A DNA stretch of 64,000 bases, from assembly GCA_036924285.1 (NCBI GenBank), contig JAYKYS010000014.1, positions 7,688,001-7,752,000 on the forward strand. The letters are read 5' to 3'. This DNA comes from Asterella californica. Taxonomy: Eukaryota > Streptophyta > Marchantiopsida > Marchantiales > Aytoniaceae. The translations under genes were made by a program, and so were the position numbers. Shown here in pieces: positions 1 through 10,020 of this stretch. A model generated the notes under the pieces. The model was not told the DNA's origin, did no database searches, and was given only the letters and a program-made list of their open reading frames with translations. Position 1 is the first letter of the stretch. Each line of letters opens with the position of its first letter.

Positions 1-130
1 CCATGTCAAGGTTAGGACATAGAACGAAAAGGATCCCTCGCATCTCGTACTCTCATTTTATCGGATCTCTTTCAAGTTTATTTGTTCATCGTCTTTTCAT
101 TCATCTTGCCATGTCAAGGTTAGGACATAG
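1..130. repeat. 22-bp direct repeat at the window edge
   Basis: The 22-bp string that begins CCATGTCAAGGTTAGG occurs at 1-22 and again, identical, at 109-130. The window cuts the context on the left, so I cannot tell whether this is part of a longer tandem array or a duplication bordering a small insertion. Nothing coding is recognisable from here to about 1.5 kb. Confidence 0.6.
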
Positions 131-1526
131 TCGACACGTAAGACTCAGATGAACTGAGGTTGGAAGGAGTGGGCGAGAGATCAGCAGAACGCAGCGCGCG
201 AGTGCAATGAGGACAAATAACTACAAAGGAGTTCTCTTGTTAGCTCGTGATGTTCATCGTCAGAATGAAAATAATCAAAGATATCTGCCTCACTATCCGA
301 GCTTCCATCGAGTAATATTCGAGGACAATTCTTCATGCTTGCAGTCTTAATGTTCCCGCGTTCACTAAACTTCCATGCTTCTGTTTCTAATCAGTCGTCC
401 TTGCGAACCTCCATACTATTAATTGGGAACCTTTCATGTCAACACGCTCACGCTCGGAAGGAAGCATGACCTAGGCAATTCAAATTGCCTATTTCCAGCA
501 TACACGTTAGAAACTCTAGCTGGCAACTATGGACTCACATAGCCTTTGGCCAGATGACTGGAAGAAAGATCGATTGCCAATCAAAAGTGCGATCAAAAGA
601 AGAATGGTGTCTTATCGAGCTCTATCGTACTAGAGAACTGATCAAGCAAATACCTGAGATTTACATACAACGTGGATTTGACGACAGTCGCTGTGAATCG
701 TGTAAAACAGAATAAACTGCTGGAGTCAACGATCCATCCTCTGCCAGGATGTGGCGGAATGCTCGAGAAGGACCACCCGGTCAACGTATGCCATCACTCC
801 CCTTATATGCAATGCGCTTATCTTTTCCCAGCATATCTTTTGGATACGGATACGCTCTATGTGATCGGATCCCCGGTTCTCCAGTCGTCTCCCAGCCCAG
901 CACTGCCGTTGTCAACCGGTCATGCCAGACTAATCAGCAAAAAGTCCGAGCCGGTTGGACCGAGAGAAAAAGCGCGGGGTGAGTCCAAGCAGCTGGTCGC
1001 CCAGACCTATCTATCGCTGCCTGGCACCTCTCATGTGTGATAAATCGAGCAGACCATTCATTCCTCAGAGGAGAGGCAGAGGAAGGAAAGGCGGAGAACA
1101 GAGTAGAGCAAAGAAGAACAGCACGAACAAGACACGTCAAAGACTACGAAGATGGGGCAGAATTGAGGGTTGATTTCTATAGATACGGGTCTTGAGTCAA
1201 CTGCGTGACTGGAACTTTCTCCCGATTTGAATTTCGTTTTGGAGATGGGCGAAATTCAACGAAGTGCTTATGACTCCATTCGTCCACCAACCGTACGCAA
1301 AATTCCTGAAAACTATGTAACAGACAAATGAATGATGTCTCGATCATTTTTCTAGCATGTACAGCTATAAGGATTAGGTGTTTTCGGTCAAGCAACTATC
1401 TGAATTCTCTGAAGTTTTACAAAGTTCCTTTCCATATTGTAACAGCATAGAAAAACTACCGTGTAAAAACTGGAATATAGAAATTCCAAAGTTAAAATAC
1501 AATTTAGTACAAAGGAGTTGGAAGTA

Positions 1527-3345
1527 GAGATTTACTTGATCAGACTCTATAACGATGTCGGACTTTATCAAACCTTTTTTATAATTTCTTGCTGATCAGA
1601 CCTCTTACCTGATGTTGCCATTGCGACAGGTAAAGGTGCTTAGTCACGTAGACAACTGAGACTTGGCTTTTCTTGACAGGAGCAGTGATGCGAGATGAAA
1701 TCTGGAGAAATTAATCTTAGATTGTTGATTAACTTATCATACATTTTTATAAACACTCATTGTTGACTAGATAAGTTCGCAAAGTAAATAATGAAGCCAA
1801 AGAACGATCCCAAAACCTCCTATAGTGCAATCGGAGCAGCAGAAAAGATCTGAAAGAATGCCACCTCCGAACCAAGAGCTCTCCAAATAATGACCCTAAA
1901 AAAGAGAACTATCTCTAGAACAGTGAGCTCTCGAGGACACGAAAGGCACACCTCACGAAGTGTCCAAGAAGAGGCTAAGCCATTCCACTTCCAAATACGC
2001 AGCACATATCGCAAATAAGTTTCAGTTTCAACTCAGTTAAGTAAGTAAATTTCTTCTCAAAAAGTTAGGGATGTATTTTTTGGTGAAAGAAAAACAAGAG
2101 GAGAGGGAAATTATACCTTTTTGGAATGTTGGGTTCAGTATCGGTTTGAAAATGCTAATAGTGCCACTCGAACCCTCCCTTCTCTCTTAACAAAATTACA
2201 TGAGTAAAGTAAAAACTGTAAATCCTAGATGTCAGGCGGTGTCAGGGAGTGCAAAATATCTGTAGACATCCGGTTGAAAAAGATTCAACTGGTGTGCAAG
2301 AAATCACTTTTATGGACATAAACTACGAACGCCCATTAACATACCACCTCCCGAGATGGTAGTTCAAATTTACGACAGAAACCGTAAAGAGTTGTACCGG
2401 GAATCTTTTATAAACCAAAGGATGATTGGCCCTAATATTTCTGCACAGACGGAAAATTATTTCAAGCTAAATATTTTCAAGTTTCTAGCATTTCTTAACA
2501 AGATTAAACCTTGATATTAGTAATCATCATACCGAAACATGTGAGTGAAGAACTTATAAAGAACGAAATATTAGAGAAGGATGTAGATAGATATTTTATA
2601 TGCTGCTTGCATCTTATATTCTTGAATCCGCTTAGATGTCAGGAGAAGTTAATCAGATATGTTACTAGCGTTATTTTCATCAAGTTTCCATATATTATAC
2701 TGACAGAATAGCCGAGGAGTCTTCATTTAGACACAAGATTTAGATACTAGGATATCTCCATGGGTTCTCGGGAAGTTCTTCGTACATATTTCAACCATGT
2801 ATGACATAATAAATATCTTCAAAAACGTTACTAAGAATATTATATATATAATAAATTAATAGAAAATTTCTTTAATAAAAAACCTTGCTTTACTGGTTTC
2901 TGTAATCGCTATCTGGTTCTGACTGAAATCATTATTAAATTAATAACTGAACATAATTACTGGTTAAGTCGAGTTTGCTTTTAAGCTTCCTATTAATTTA
3001 TGGTGAAACATCTTATGTAATCTTGTCTACAGTTCAATACGCGAGTCAATATGTTCATCTTGAACAAAGAGAATATATACAAATTATTAAGAAAATTTGA
3101 AGACTAAATACTGAATTCATTTATAATTTCTTCAAAAATAATATTCATTATATAACAAAGATACGTGACATTTATAACATACTAATAAAAATATGTAATC
3201 TTCTAAATATTTCAGTTTAGGAATTCACGGTACGAAACCTACGAAGTACAACTCCAGGTGAAAGGTATGATCAAGTAAAGGATAATAAGAGAGTTCTGAT
3301 GAAGTCCGACATTTTTTCTAGGGGTCTGTTCAAGTAAATTTCTGG
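1527..3345. mobile_element. Mutator-like non-autonomous element with ~100-bp inverted ends
   Basis: The left end (about 1527-1630) and the reverse complement of the right end (about 3240-3345) share the same imperfect ~100-bp sequence. It starts with an AGATTTACTTGATCAGAC-like block, followed by a GTCGGACTT block and a TTACCTG block. The same ends bound the smaller element at 43027-43422, which has a clear 9-bp target duplication. Here the flanks GTTGGAAGTA and GTTGGAGGTA are a probable decayed duplication. The interior (about 1.6-3.2 kb) is very A/T-rich and has no credible protein, so this is a non-autonomous copy. Assignment to the Mutator superfamily rests on the long inverted ends and the 9-bp duplication of the sibling. 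Confidence 0.6.
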
Positions 3346-3945
3346 TGTTGGAGGTAAAATAATTCTCCATGAAGTGCACGGCCCGGCCCAGTCGGAGAAG
3401 TTTCTTACAGATTTGTAAACACAACAGCGTCCCGCGATGTGTACAGAAGTAAATCACATCCAAGTTCAGTCACCATCGTATGAGTTACAGGAGCTCCCAC
3501 CAACATGCCGCGGGATAGTGGATTGAGAAGCATACCGTAGTGGATCTTTGTCCGGTTACCAGGTGACTATCAGAACAGAACCTCGCCGCGTCCGTCCTTG
3601 ACTGGATCCAAATCACACTTGGAGATTCTTCGAGGCTTTCTTCTTGCTGATTCTGTTCATGCGCAGTAGCTGTTCGTTGGAACTAGTGAATCCATTGTCC
3701 GACTGGCTAATGTCATCTATCAGTCTACGACTCATGTGGTATGAAACGCGAGTATCCGCGGTCCTTTTGGGGAGGGTTGTGGATATACAGTTGTTGTTTG
3801 GCCTCGAGTCAGTCGTGGCAGGCAGTCGTTGTTATGCAACTATGGACAAAGTACATGTTACATAAAGAGAGCATGAACCTAGATCAAAAGAAATAACGAG
3901 TTCTGAAAAGAGTCATCTTCGTAGATATCGAAGTTGTGACCAAGG

Positions 3946-4340
3946 TCAATTTTTAAATCCTTCAATTACATTCGATTGATTAAATTTTTGATCCGTCACG
4001 GTAGGAAACTTTAACCTCAGTATGAGTGCCCACAGAGGCATGTACTGGATTATAATCGCGAGGATTTCCAAGTCCATGCATGACGTAAGTCTATAGATCA
4101 TGTAAGCAACTCCGGTGACTAACCAACTAGATAAAATGACCAATGTTATGCCCGTGCTGCTGTTTTTGCTGATGCACGTATCATGCGACTTGATGTAAAG
4201 GAGATCGTCCTGGCATTGACAATCATATCCTCCGTTGCACTCCGTACACTACACTGAAACCCATTTTCTCCTTGCACTCGCTGATGTGGTCGCATTGCTC
4301 CACACCATCTCCTCTAAATCCGGGACGACACTTGCATCCG
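3946..4340 (-). pseudogene. Vacuolar sorting receptor (VSR), C-terminal remnant
   Basis: Read on the minus strand, this stretch gives the C-terminal part of a plant vacuolar sorting receptor, a type I membrane protein that carries vacuolar cargo from Golgi to prevacuole. It starts with an EGF-like piece (GCKCRPGFRGDGVEQC, then a CKEK block). Next is a second cysteine block ending in LLYIKSHDTCISKNSS, then a membrane segment (ITLVILSSWLVTGVAYMIY). Last is a short cytosolic tail with QYMPL, matching the YMPL sorting motif typical of the family. The EGF piece and the DLLYIK block lie in different frames. Residues normally between them are missing, and an in-frame stop follows the first piece. 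The luminal N-terminal domain of several hundred residues is not recognisable upstream (up to about 4.75 kb). It therefore looks like a decayed fragment, unless undetected introns explain the gap. Confidence 0.7.
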
Positions 4341-4667
4341 GTGAGCTCAGATATTGCTCAGTATCTAAGTCGTTGAGAATTGGAGACCATTTCGATCACC
4401 CTTACATTGTTCAAGGGCAGTAGGCTCTCACTGCTGTGTCTGTCACTCTGAAACCGAACGCCATGAACTTTATCCAGCTCATTCAGATATTGCCTTTGCA
4501 GTTGGGAATGTACCGAAATCTCCTTGCCTTTGTCCTAACGCTATGCATCTTGCTTGGGATTCATCTGCCTCAAGGTCATCCATGCACTTTTGATCGATCC
4601 CCAAGTGATCTCAGATATTTGATGACCCAATCGTTTGGATCGATTCTCCACGATACGAAAATGTTTT

Positions 4668-5378
4668 CTATTTCCAGTATCTCCATCCCATCCGTAAACT
4701 CTTAGATATTTCTCTAGGAGAGAGTTTGATCTTCCGTGGAACATCTGTTGAACTTAAAAGATGATTTTTTCGTATTTTTGCTTCTCTATGACAAATCCTG
4801 ATCCTATCCATCCATTCCGGACGATGGTTGTTTTCCATATGCTGTTTCTGCTTGGGACTGACAACTGCACGCTTGTTGTCAACAGTGCTCAGTGTGTATC
4901 TCTTGTCATCTATGTTCAGCGATTTGTCTCTTATCGGTAAGTTATTTTCTAACTTGCTCCTCTTCTGCGTCTGTACTGCGTCTGTCAGCGACTCTTTCTT
5001 TTCCACCTGGTCGATCATGTTGTAGCACCCTCTTTCTGCAGTAAACATCTTTCCTCGACCTGTCGCTTCATTCATCTCTTCTGATGCTGACAACTTGCAC
5101 TGGTCTTGATCCGTCTCAATATCCTGATCCTTGTTGAATACTCCTTTCTGGATTTCATCCTCATTCCTCTCCTTCCTTTCGTGCACGCGAATCTGTTTAC
5201 GACTCAAATCTTGTTTCTTTCCTTTGACCTGCACCTTGCTTTGTACTTCCCCTTCGATGAAATGCTCATAAAGTGCACAAAAATAAACTAATGTCCAAAA
5301 GATTATCCCATCCATGATGTTTCCGACTTCGACTTTGTCTCCGGTCGCAACATGCTTCTCTGTGTGAATGTGTGCCAT
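4668..5378 (-). CDS. Unrecognised K/E-rich open frame, 236 residues
   Basis: An uninterrupted minus-strand frame of 236 codons. I do not recognise a family. Residues about 23-40 (GIIFWTLVYFCALYEHF) form one possible membrane segment. The rest is charged, with runs of lysine, glutamate, aspartate and glutamine. The upstream side (5380-5900 on the plus strand) is rich in CT blocks, so GA-rich in this orientation. It lies just upstream of the VSR remnant on the same strand. A chance frame in CT-rich sequence is a real alternative, since no conserved motif supports translation. Confidence 0.25.
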   Translation of the reverse strand: MAHIHTEKHVATGDKVEVGNIMDGIIFWTLVYFCALYEHFIEGEVQSKVQVKGKKQDLSRKQIRVHERKERNEDEIQKGVFNKDQDIETDQDQCKLSASEEMNEATGRGKMFTAERGCYNMIDQVEKKESLTDAVQTQKRSKLENNLPIRDKSLNIDDKRYTLSTVDNKRAVVSPKQKQHMENNHRPEWMDRIRICHREAKIRKNHLLSSTDVPRKIKLSPREISKSLRMGWRYWK

Positions 5379-5379
5379 C

Positions 5380-5950
5380 TTCTCTCCGTCTGCAAATCGC
5401 GGATCTCTCTTATTTGCTTCTCACAATCTTCTAACTCCCTTTCTCTCTCAGACTGTCATAAAACAGAACCGCTAAGCACGATCTCCCAACTCCCTTACTC
5501 TCTCTGAATTATTCACAGAACTCTGTACAACAAGATACTATCCGTCAAGTTCTCTCTCGCGCTTCTGAAATCTCAAAGTCTTCGCAGTCTTCTCCAAACC
5601 GTCAATCAATCAGAACCATCAAAACGTCAGAACTGGATATGACCCATTACTCTCTCTCTCACGTTACGAGTAGTCAAGTCCTCGAACTAATATCGTAACT
5701 TCACTTGGATGTTCACCACTCTCTCACTCAATCTCTCACCATTCAATGTTGATAGCTGGATGTTCACCACTCTCTCACTCAATCTCTCACCATTCAATGT
5801 TCGCTATCAACGCTTCTTTCTCGAAGAGAAAATACTAAAGCTGAAAAGCACGTAAAACTCTCTGATCGAAAGAGCAATTTGTAGTGTTTTTTCTACCTTC
5901 CGATCTAACGAAGTGTTCGTTCTACCTTCCGATCTAACGGACTCTTGTAT
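5380..5950. repeat. CT-rich tract with two short tandem duplications
   Basis: A CTCTCT-rich stretch. A 50-bp block (TGGATGTTCACCACTCTCTC and following) is repeated head to tail at about 5707-5756 and 5757-5806. A second short block containing TTCTACCTTCCGATCTAACG is repeated near 5890-5940. No gene is evident; it may be promoter sequence for a minus-strand transcript. Confidence 0.6.
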
Positions 5951-8388
5951 AACGGATTAATGCAAAGTTCAAAACTTCACTTGAGCATTACTGGAGGGCT
6001 AAAGCATCCGCGGATGATTCAAGTTTTACAGATCTTCAAACGGCCAGCGAGCGGACTGGAGCGACAGTGGAGCCGCTAGACGAGGTTACCTTCGTCATCT
6101 CCTTTCTTCATTTACTCGTCCTTGTGGCGGTATGGGGGAGCTGTTTGGAGAGTCCACAAACTGTCTTAAGATGAGTAGTCGGCACTAAAAATGTCCGCGA
6201 GTGATATGGTGCAGACTCGATGCATGCCAATCACTTATACAGGCAGTGAGGTGGGGAAGGTCCAGAGTGGAAGTAATCCTGGTGTGTAAGAGATTGCCAT
6301 GAATTGGGGGAGTGGAGGACGAGCTGGTGGAGAGCTTAAAGAGGCGGAAACCGTGGGACGATGCTAGTGAGCATAAGAGGTAGCGAGCGATGGATGCAAG
6401 AGCGCTTTCAGAAGGGTAGAAAAGTGATTAGAAAGGTTATGGGAATCTTTTTGGAGATCAAAATTGTAGCTGGAGCTGGGGAATGTTACGCCGTTGCATA
6501 GGTTACAAGCAGGGTAGACAGAGACATGGCAAATTCGTTGGGGAAGGTGTTGAGGAGTGATTGTACGGGCGACTGTTGGTTCTCCACAGTGATCCTCCAC
6601 ACGTATACATTCTTTTTGTATGTCAGACAGTTCGGGAGTAAATCTGCAGACCTCATTTGGAATGGCCAGGTCGATTCAACTTTCAGGTTAGCACTTCTTT
6701 TCTGCGGCTTTCAGCTGTTTTGTTTTCTCGATTGTTTAATACACTTTTCTGGTTTCACACTTCGATTGTACCCCGATCGTGAGATCATCTGAGCTTCGCC
6801 CTTTGGTGCAGTTCTTTTTATGTTGGTCAGACAAAGCTTCATCGTTTCTTGCACAGTATCCTGGGGAGAAGGAACGGTGCTTTCAAGTGTAGGTGAACCC
6901 CTCCTGCAGGACGGAAACTCCGGTTTTAAAATTGGTTCGAGCTGTTGCAATCTGCAGAAGCAAGTTAGAAAAATTATGCATTTAGCATCGCTTAGTTCCT
7001 ACTTTTAATAGTTTAGAAACCTGAGGACGCTCTTCGTGGCCTGTAGTCGTTACGTCTCAGGGAATATGCAGATGATACTAAACAGACATCACAACTGAGT
7101 GCTGTCCCTTTGAGTCCCTGGAGGCTCGGGGGCAGGTCCCTGGGGTCCAACCGTAGATTACAGGTCAGCAGTTTAGGGACTGGCCAAATTTGTTCGAAGA
7201 ATACTTTATACCATAGTGCCCTCCATGTGTGCCTTTGTAACAGTTACATTTCCTGAACCAGAATGGTGGATTTGGATGAAACAAGTGAGAGGACTGGTTA
7301 AATCTAGCTCGAAAGTTCATCATAGTGGTGGCAAAGCCTGCTTAAGATCTTCATAGATGACCACAAGTTTTCCTTTTCTCGCTTTTCCTTGTGTCTTGCC
7401 TTTCATTGAATACTTGACACCTCCACTCAGGTTCTGAAGTCAGTGTGAATTGGCTCTTCAAGGTTCAGGCACGAGCCATACTTCCCCTATTTACCGTGGG
7501 GCTGTCGAGAAAGAAGGGTTGGTTTTGCGTGGCGGAATAACGGTACGGTTGACTGCCTGGATTGTTGTGCAGGGTCTACGGATTGTGGTGGTTCCCGGAT
7601 CTTATTACAGCCTCTCTTCGCCACATTTGAAATTAAGGATACTGTCTGTCTAGCGCGTACCGTCAATGGCTTCTCCTCCCACTCAGTTCGAGCTGTGTCT
7701 CTCATCAGCAGCCCTAAGTGGCAGAAAAGCGGAAACGGTGCAACGCTTAAACATGTATGGTGATGCGGGCCTGCACAACTCTCACATCATGATCTGCTAG
7801 TTACTGTCAGTCGTTTCTGCCGTGAAACTTTTGGCTGAATAAGGTTTCGTGTCGATGCATATTCTTGCTCATCATGCCGTCTTTTATGCTGAGGTTTCTC
7901 GTGACTGTATCTTGTAGCGTTCAACAGTATCATTTTTTGCGTAATGCATACACACACCATCTAGTGATAGAAGTCACGTAAGTTTCTACGTTACAAACTA
8001 GGGGAGTCGGATTCTGCTAGACGAAGTTCTTATTGAAACAGAGAGGTTACCCTCTGTGTACTATCGGGCGGGCGTTCACTCTTCTTCTTCTCCGTGTAGC
8101 CTGCTGGTTCCTGTCGGAGTTTTACAAAAGGATACTTCTTGGAGGATTGTACATCCAGCTCTGCGCTGGAACGAAACCCTCGAAAGGCAAATACGAGGTC
8201 GGAAGTATGCGTTCGCTGTCAGTCGCCAAATGAAGCTCCGCCGTCAAGCGCTGCAGCCTTAGTGACTCCTGCAACTCTTTGGGAGGTAAGGGAAGTGGTA
8301 AATCTAGGGATGACTCTTAGTGCATTTGATTAGTAACAAACAGGAGTCATGAATTCGGCTTTTAATCACTGCCCACTAAGACAGTAAG
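5950..8388. other. No recognisable gene
   Basis: Only short frames, none with a motif I recognise. I searched it for upstream exons of the RSH1-like remnant (HD hydrolase domain motifs) and found none. Confidence 0.5.
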
Positions 8389-8736
8389 TTGATTGTGATC
8401 ACCCTAAACGCGTTTGGAGGTGGAATTTTCTCCAGATCGTCCTGTCAGCTTAACGAAACCGCTTCTGGTGACTCCTGCAACTACTTGGACATAGCAATAA
8501 CACAGGATAAACATAGCTTGCACACTTCTGTCTTCGATAAAAGAACCCAACCACCTTTTCATAGCACTAAATTAGAACTCTTTACCGCACTTCAATCTAA
8601 CATCTCTATGCTTGCGAAATTAGGTACCATTAACTGCGAGTTGCATAGGATCAACAGTAACACCATTGATAAGGCGAGATTTCCTTGGAGCTTCCTGTTG
8701 CTTTCTCTTCTGTTAGGGATAAGAACACCTGGTTAA
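8389..8736 (+). pseudogene. Retroelement-like protein fragment (possible reverse transcriptase C-terminus)
   Basis: A 115-codon plus-strand frame with the pattern LDIAIT, then SLHTSVFDKRTQPPF, then ISMLAKLGTINCELHR. The order 'LD-I, LxTSVxDKR, AKxG-xxN/SxLxR' resembles the region just after the catalytic core in some eukaryotic reverse transcriptase-like proteins. No YxDD catalytic motif is seen upstream and the frame ends soon after, so at best this is a short fragment. It lies about 500 bp upstream of the RSH1-like exons. Confidence 0.3.
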
Positions 8737-9206
8737 AAATGTTACGCATTGTACTAGGACATGGATAGTTCGACAAGGGTACATTAAACGGTGTCCTGCG
8801 CTAGGTTTGTGCAAAAGCATCAGACAGACGTAAAACATCTTGCACACCACATCTGAACTATTTAGTCTGATATGTAGGGAGCTATTATGAAAGCCCGCCT
8901 CATCATATACACCGTAATGAGGACTTGAGCTGTACCTAAACGTACATCATATGTATGAATATATGTAACTTTGTGGTAACTAGGTTCTTGAGTGTATGAG
9001 GGGCGGATGAGAAGCGAGGAGCATCTCATTGAGCATATATGGGATGTTTTCTGTGAGTTTGAAAGATGATGAAAAATCGGGACGTAGCACTGGAGCACAC
9101 CGTGTGAAATGCTCTGCGCACTCTAAACCCTGCTAGCTAGGTCATCAGTAATTTTCGTGTTAGTGGTTCTTGAGTAAAGAGTGGCTTCGTTTCGTTATGT
9201 CTGCAG

Positions 9207-10020
9207 CGTAGAGTAATCTTGAAGATGAAGCCGGGTGCAACTTTGGGTGAGCTGTGCACAGCCCAACAGGTATGATTCTGTGTTATTGTCGTCAGTGTCC
9301 AGATACTTCCCACCAGTCATCAGTATACTGAGTGAATTATTCTTCCGAGATTGACCCAACGGAACCTTTCACAGGTGTGCTACCACGTTCTCGGGTTAGT
9401 CCATGCCATGTGGCCTCCAGTTCCTCAAACGGTAAGGTGATTTTACCATGATAAGCTTGTTTCTTGGAAATTCTTTTGAGGCAATCTTCGTCAGTTGCAA
9501 GAAGGCTGTGCAAAGCGTATATCTGAGTGTGAATAAGCTTACCGCCAGTCTAATTAAGTATTCTACTCGAGGAGTGCCCGTAGGTAAAAGATTACATCGC
9601 CACGCCCAAGCCAAATGGATATCAAAGTCTACACACGACTGGAGATACAGGTAACTGCACGTTCTTGAATAATGATTCTGGTTGTGCTTGTTGTTTGGAC
9701 GTAGCAGTATGTGAGAAGTTCTGGTCTCTACTGTTTGGATATAGTCACTGAGTCCTTGTTTTGACCTCTTATTCTCGTTCACTTGAGCATGACGTATTCG
9801 CCGTCACTTATCTTTTGCTCTTATACTTTTGTAGATGAGAACAGAGGAGATGGATAAGCTCGCTGACTGGGGCATTGCCGCTCACCACAGTGGAAAAGGC
9901 AACGATAATTGTAACGCAAACTCAAATGGTTCTTATTCTGGAAATGGAGTTCTTGTAACGAATGGATCCACTCAACATGGTTGGAATCAGAATCTGAATG
10001 ATGCAGAAATTGCGCGCAAA
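9207..10020 (+). pseudogene. RSH1-like (RelA/SpoT homologue) synthetase-domain remnant
   Basis: Four plausible exons (9207-9269, 9375-9431, 9584-9650, 9835-10020) with consensus splice borders read in succession like plant RSH1, the plastid enzyme family that makes or degrades (p)ppGpp. The pieces are a LCTAQQ end, CYHVLGLVHAMWPPVP, then VKDYIATPKPNGYQSLHTT, then RTEEMDKLADWGIAAHHSG. The first three join in phase. The conserved stretch normally between HTT and the RTEEMD block (about 15 residues, ending LEVQI) is absent from the 184 bases between exons three and four. Exon three also leaves the wrong phase. No HD domain, TGS or ACT domain is recognisable on either side. I therefore call it a decayed or partial copy. 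The last exon carries an N/G/S-rich insertion after HHSGK, as in plant RSH1. Confidence 0.7.

Noticed and set aside
9396..9782. 128-codon minus-strand frame
   Set aside because: It lies opposite the RSH1-like exons, which have clear family motifs; it is a shadow frame.
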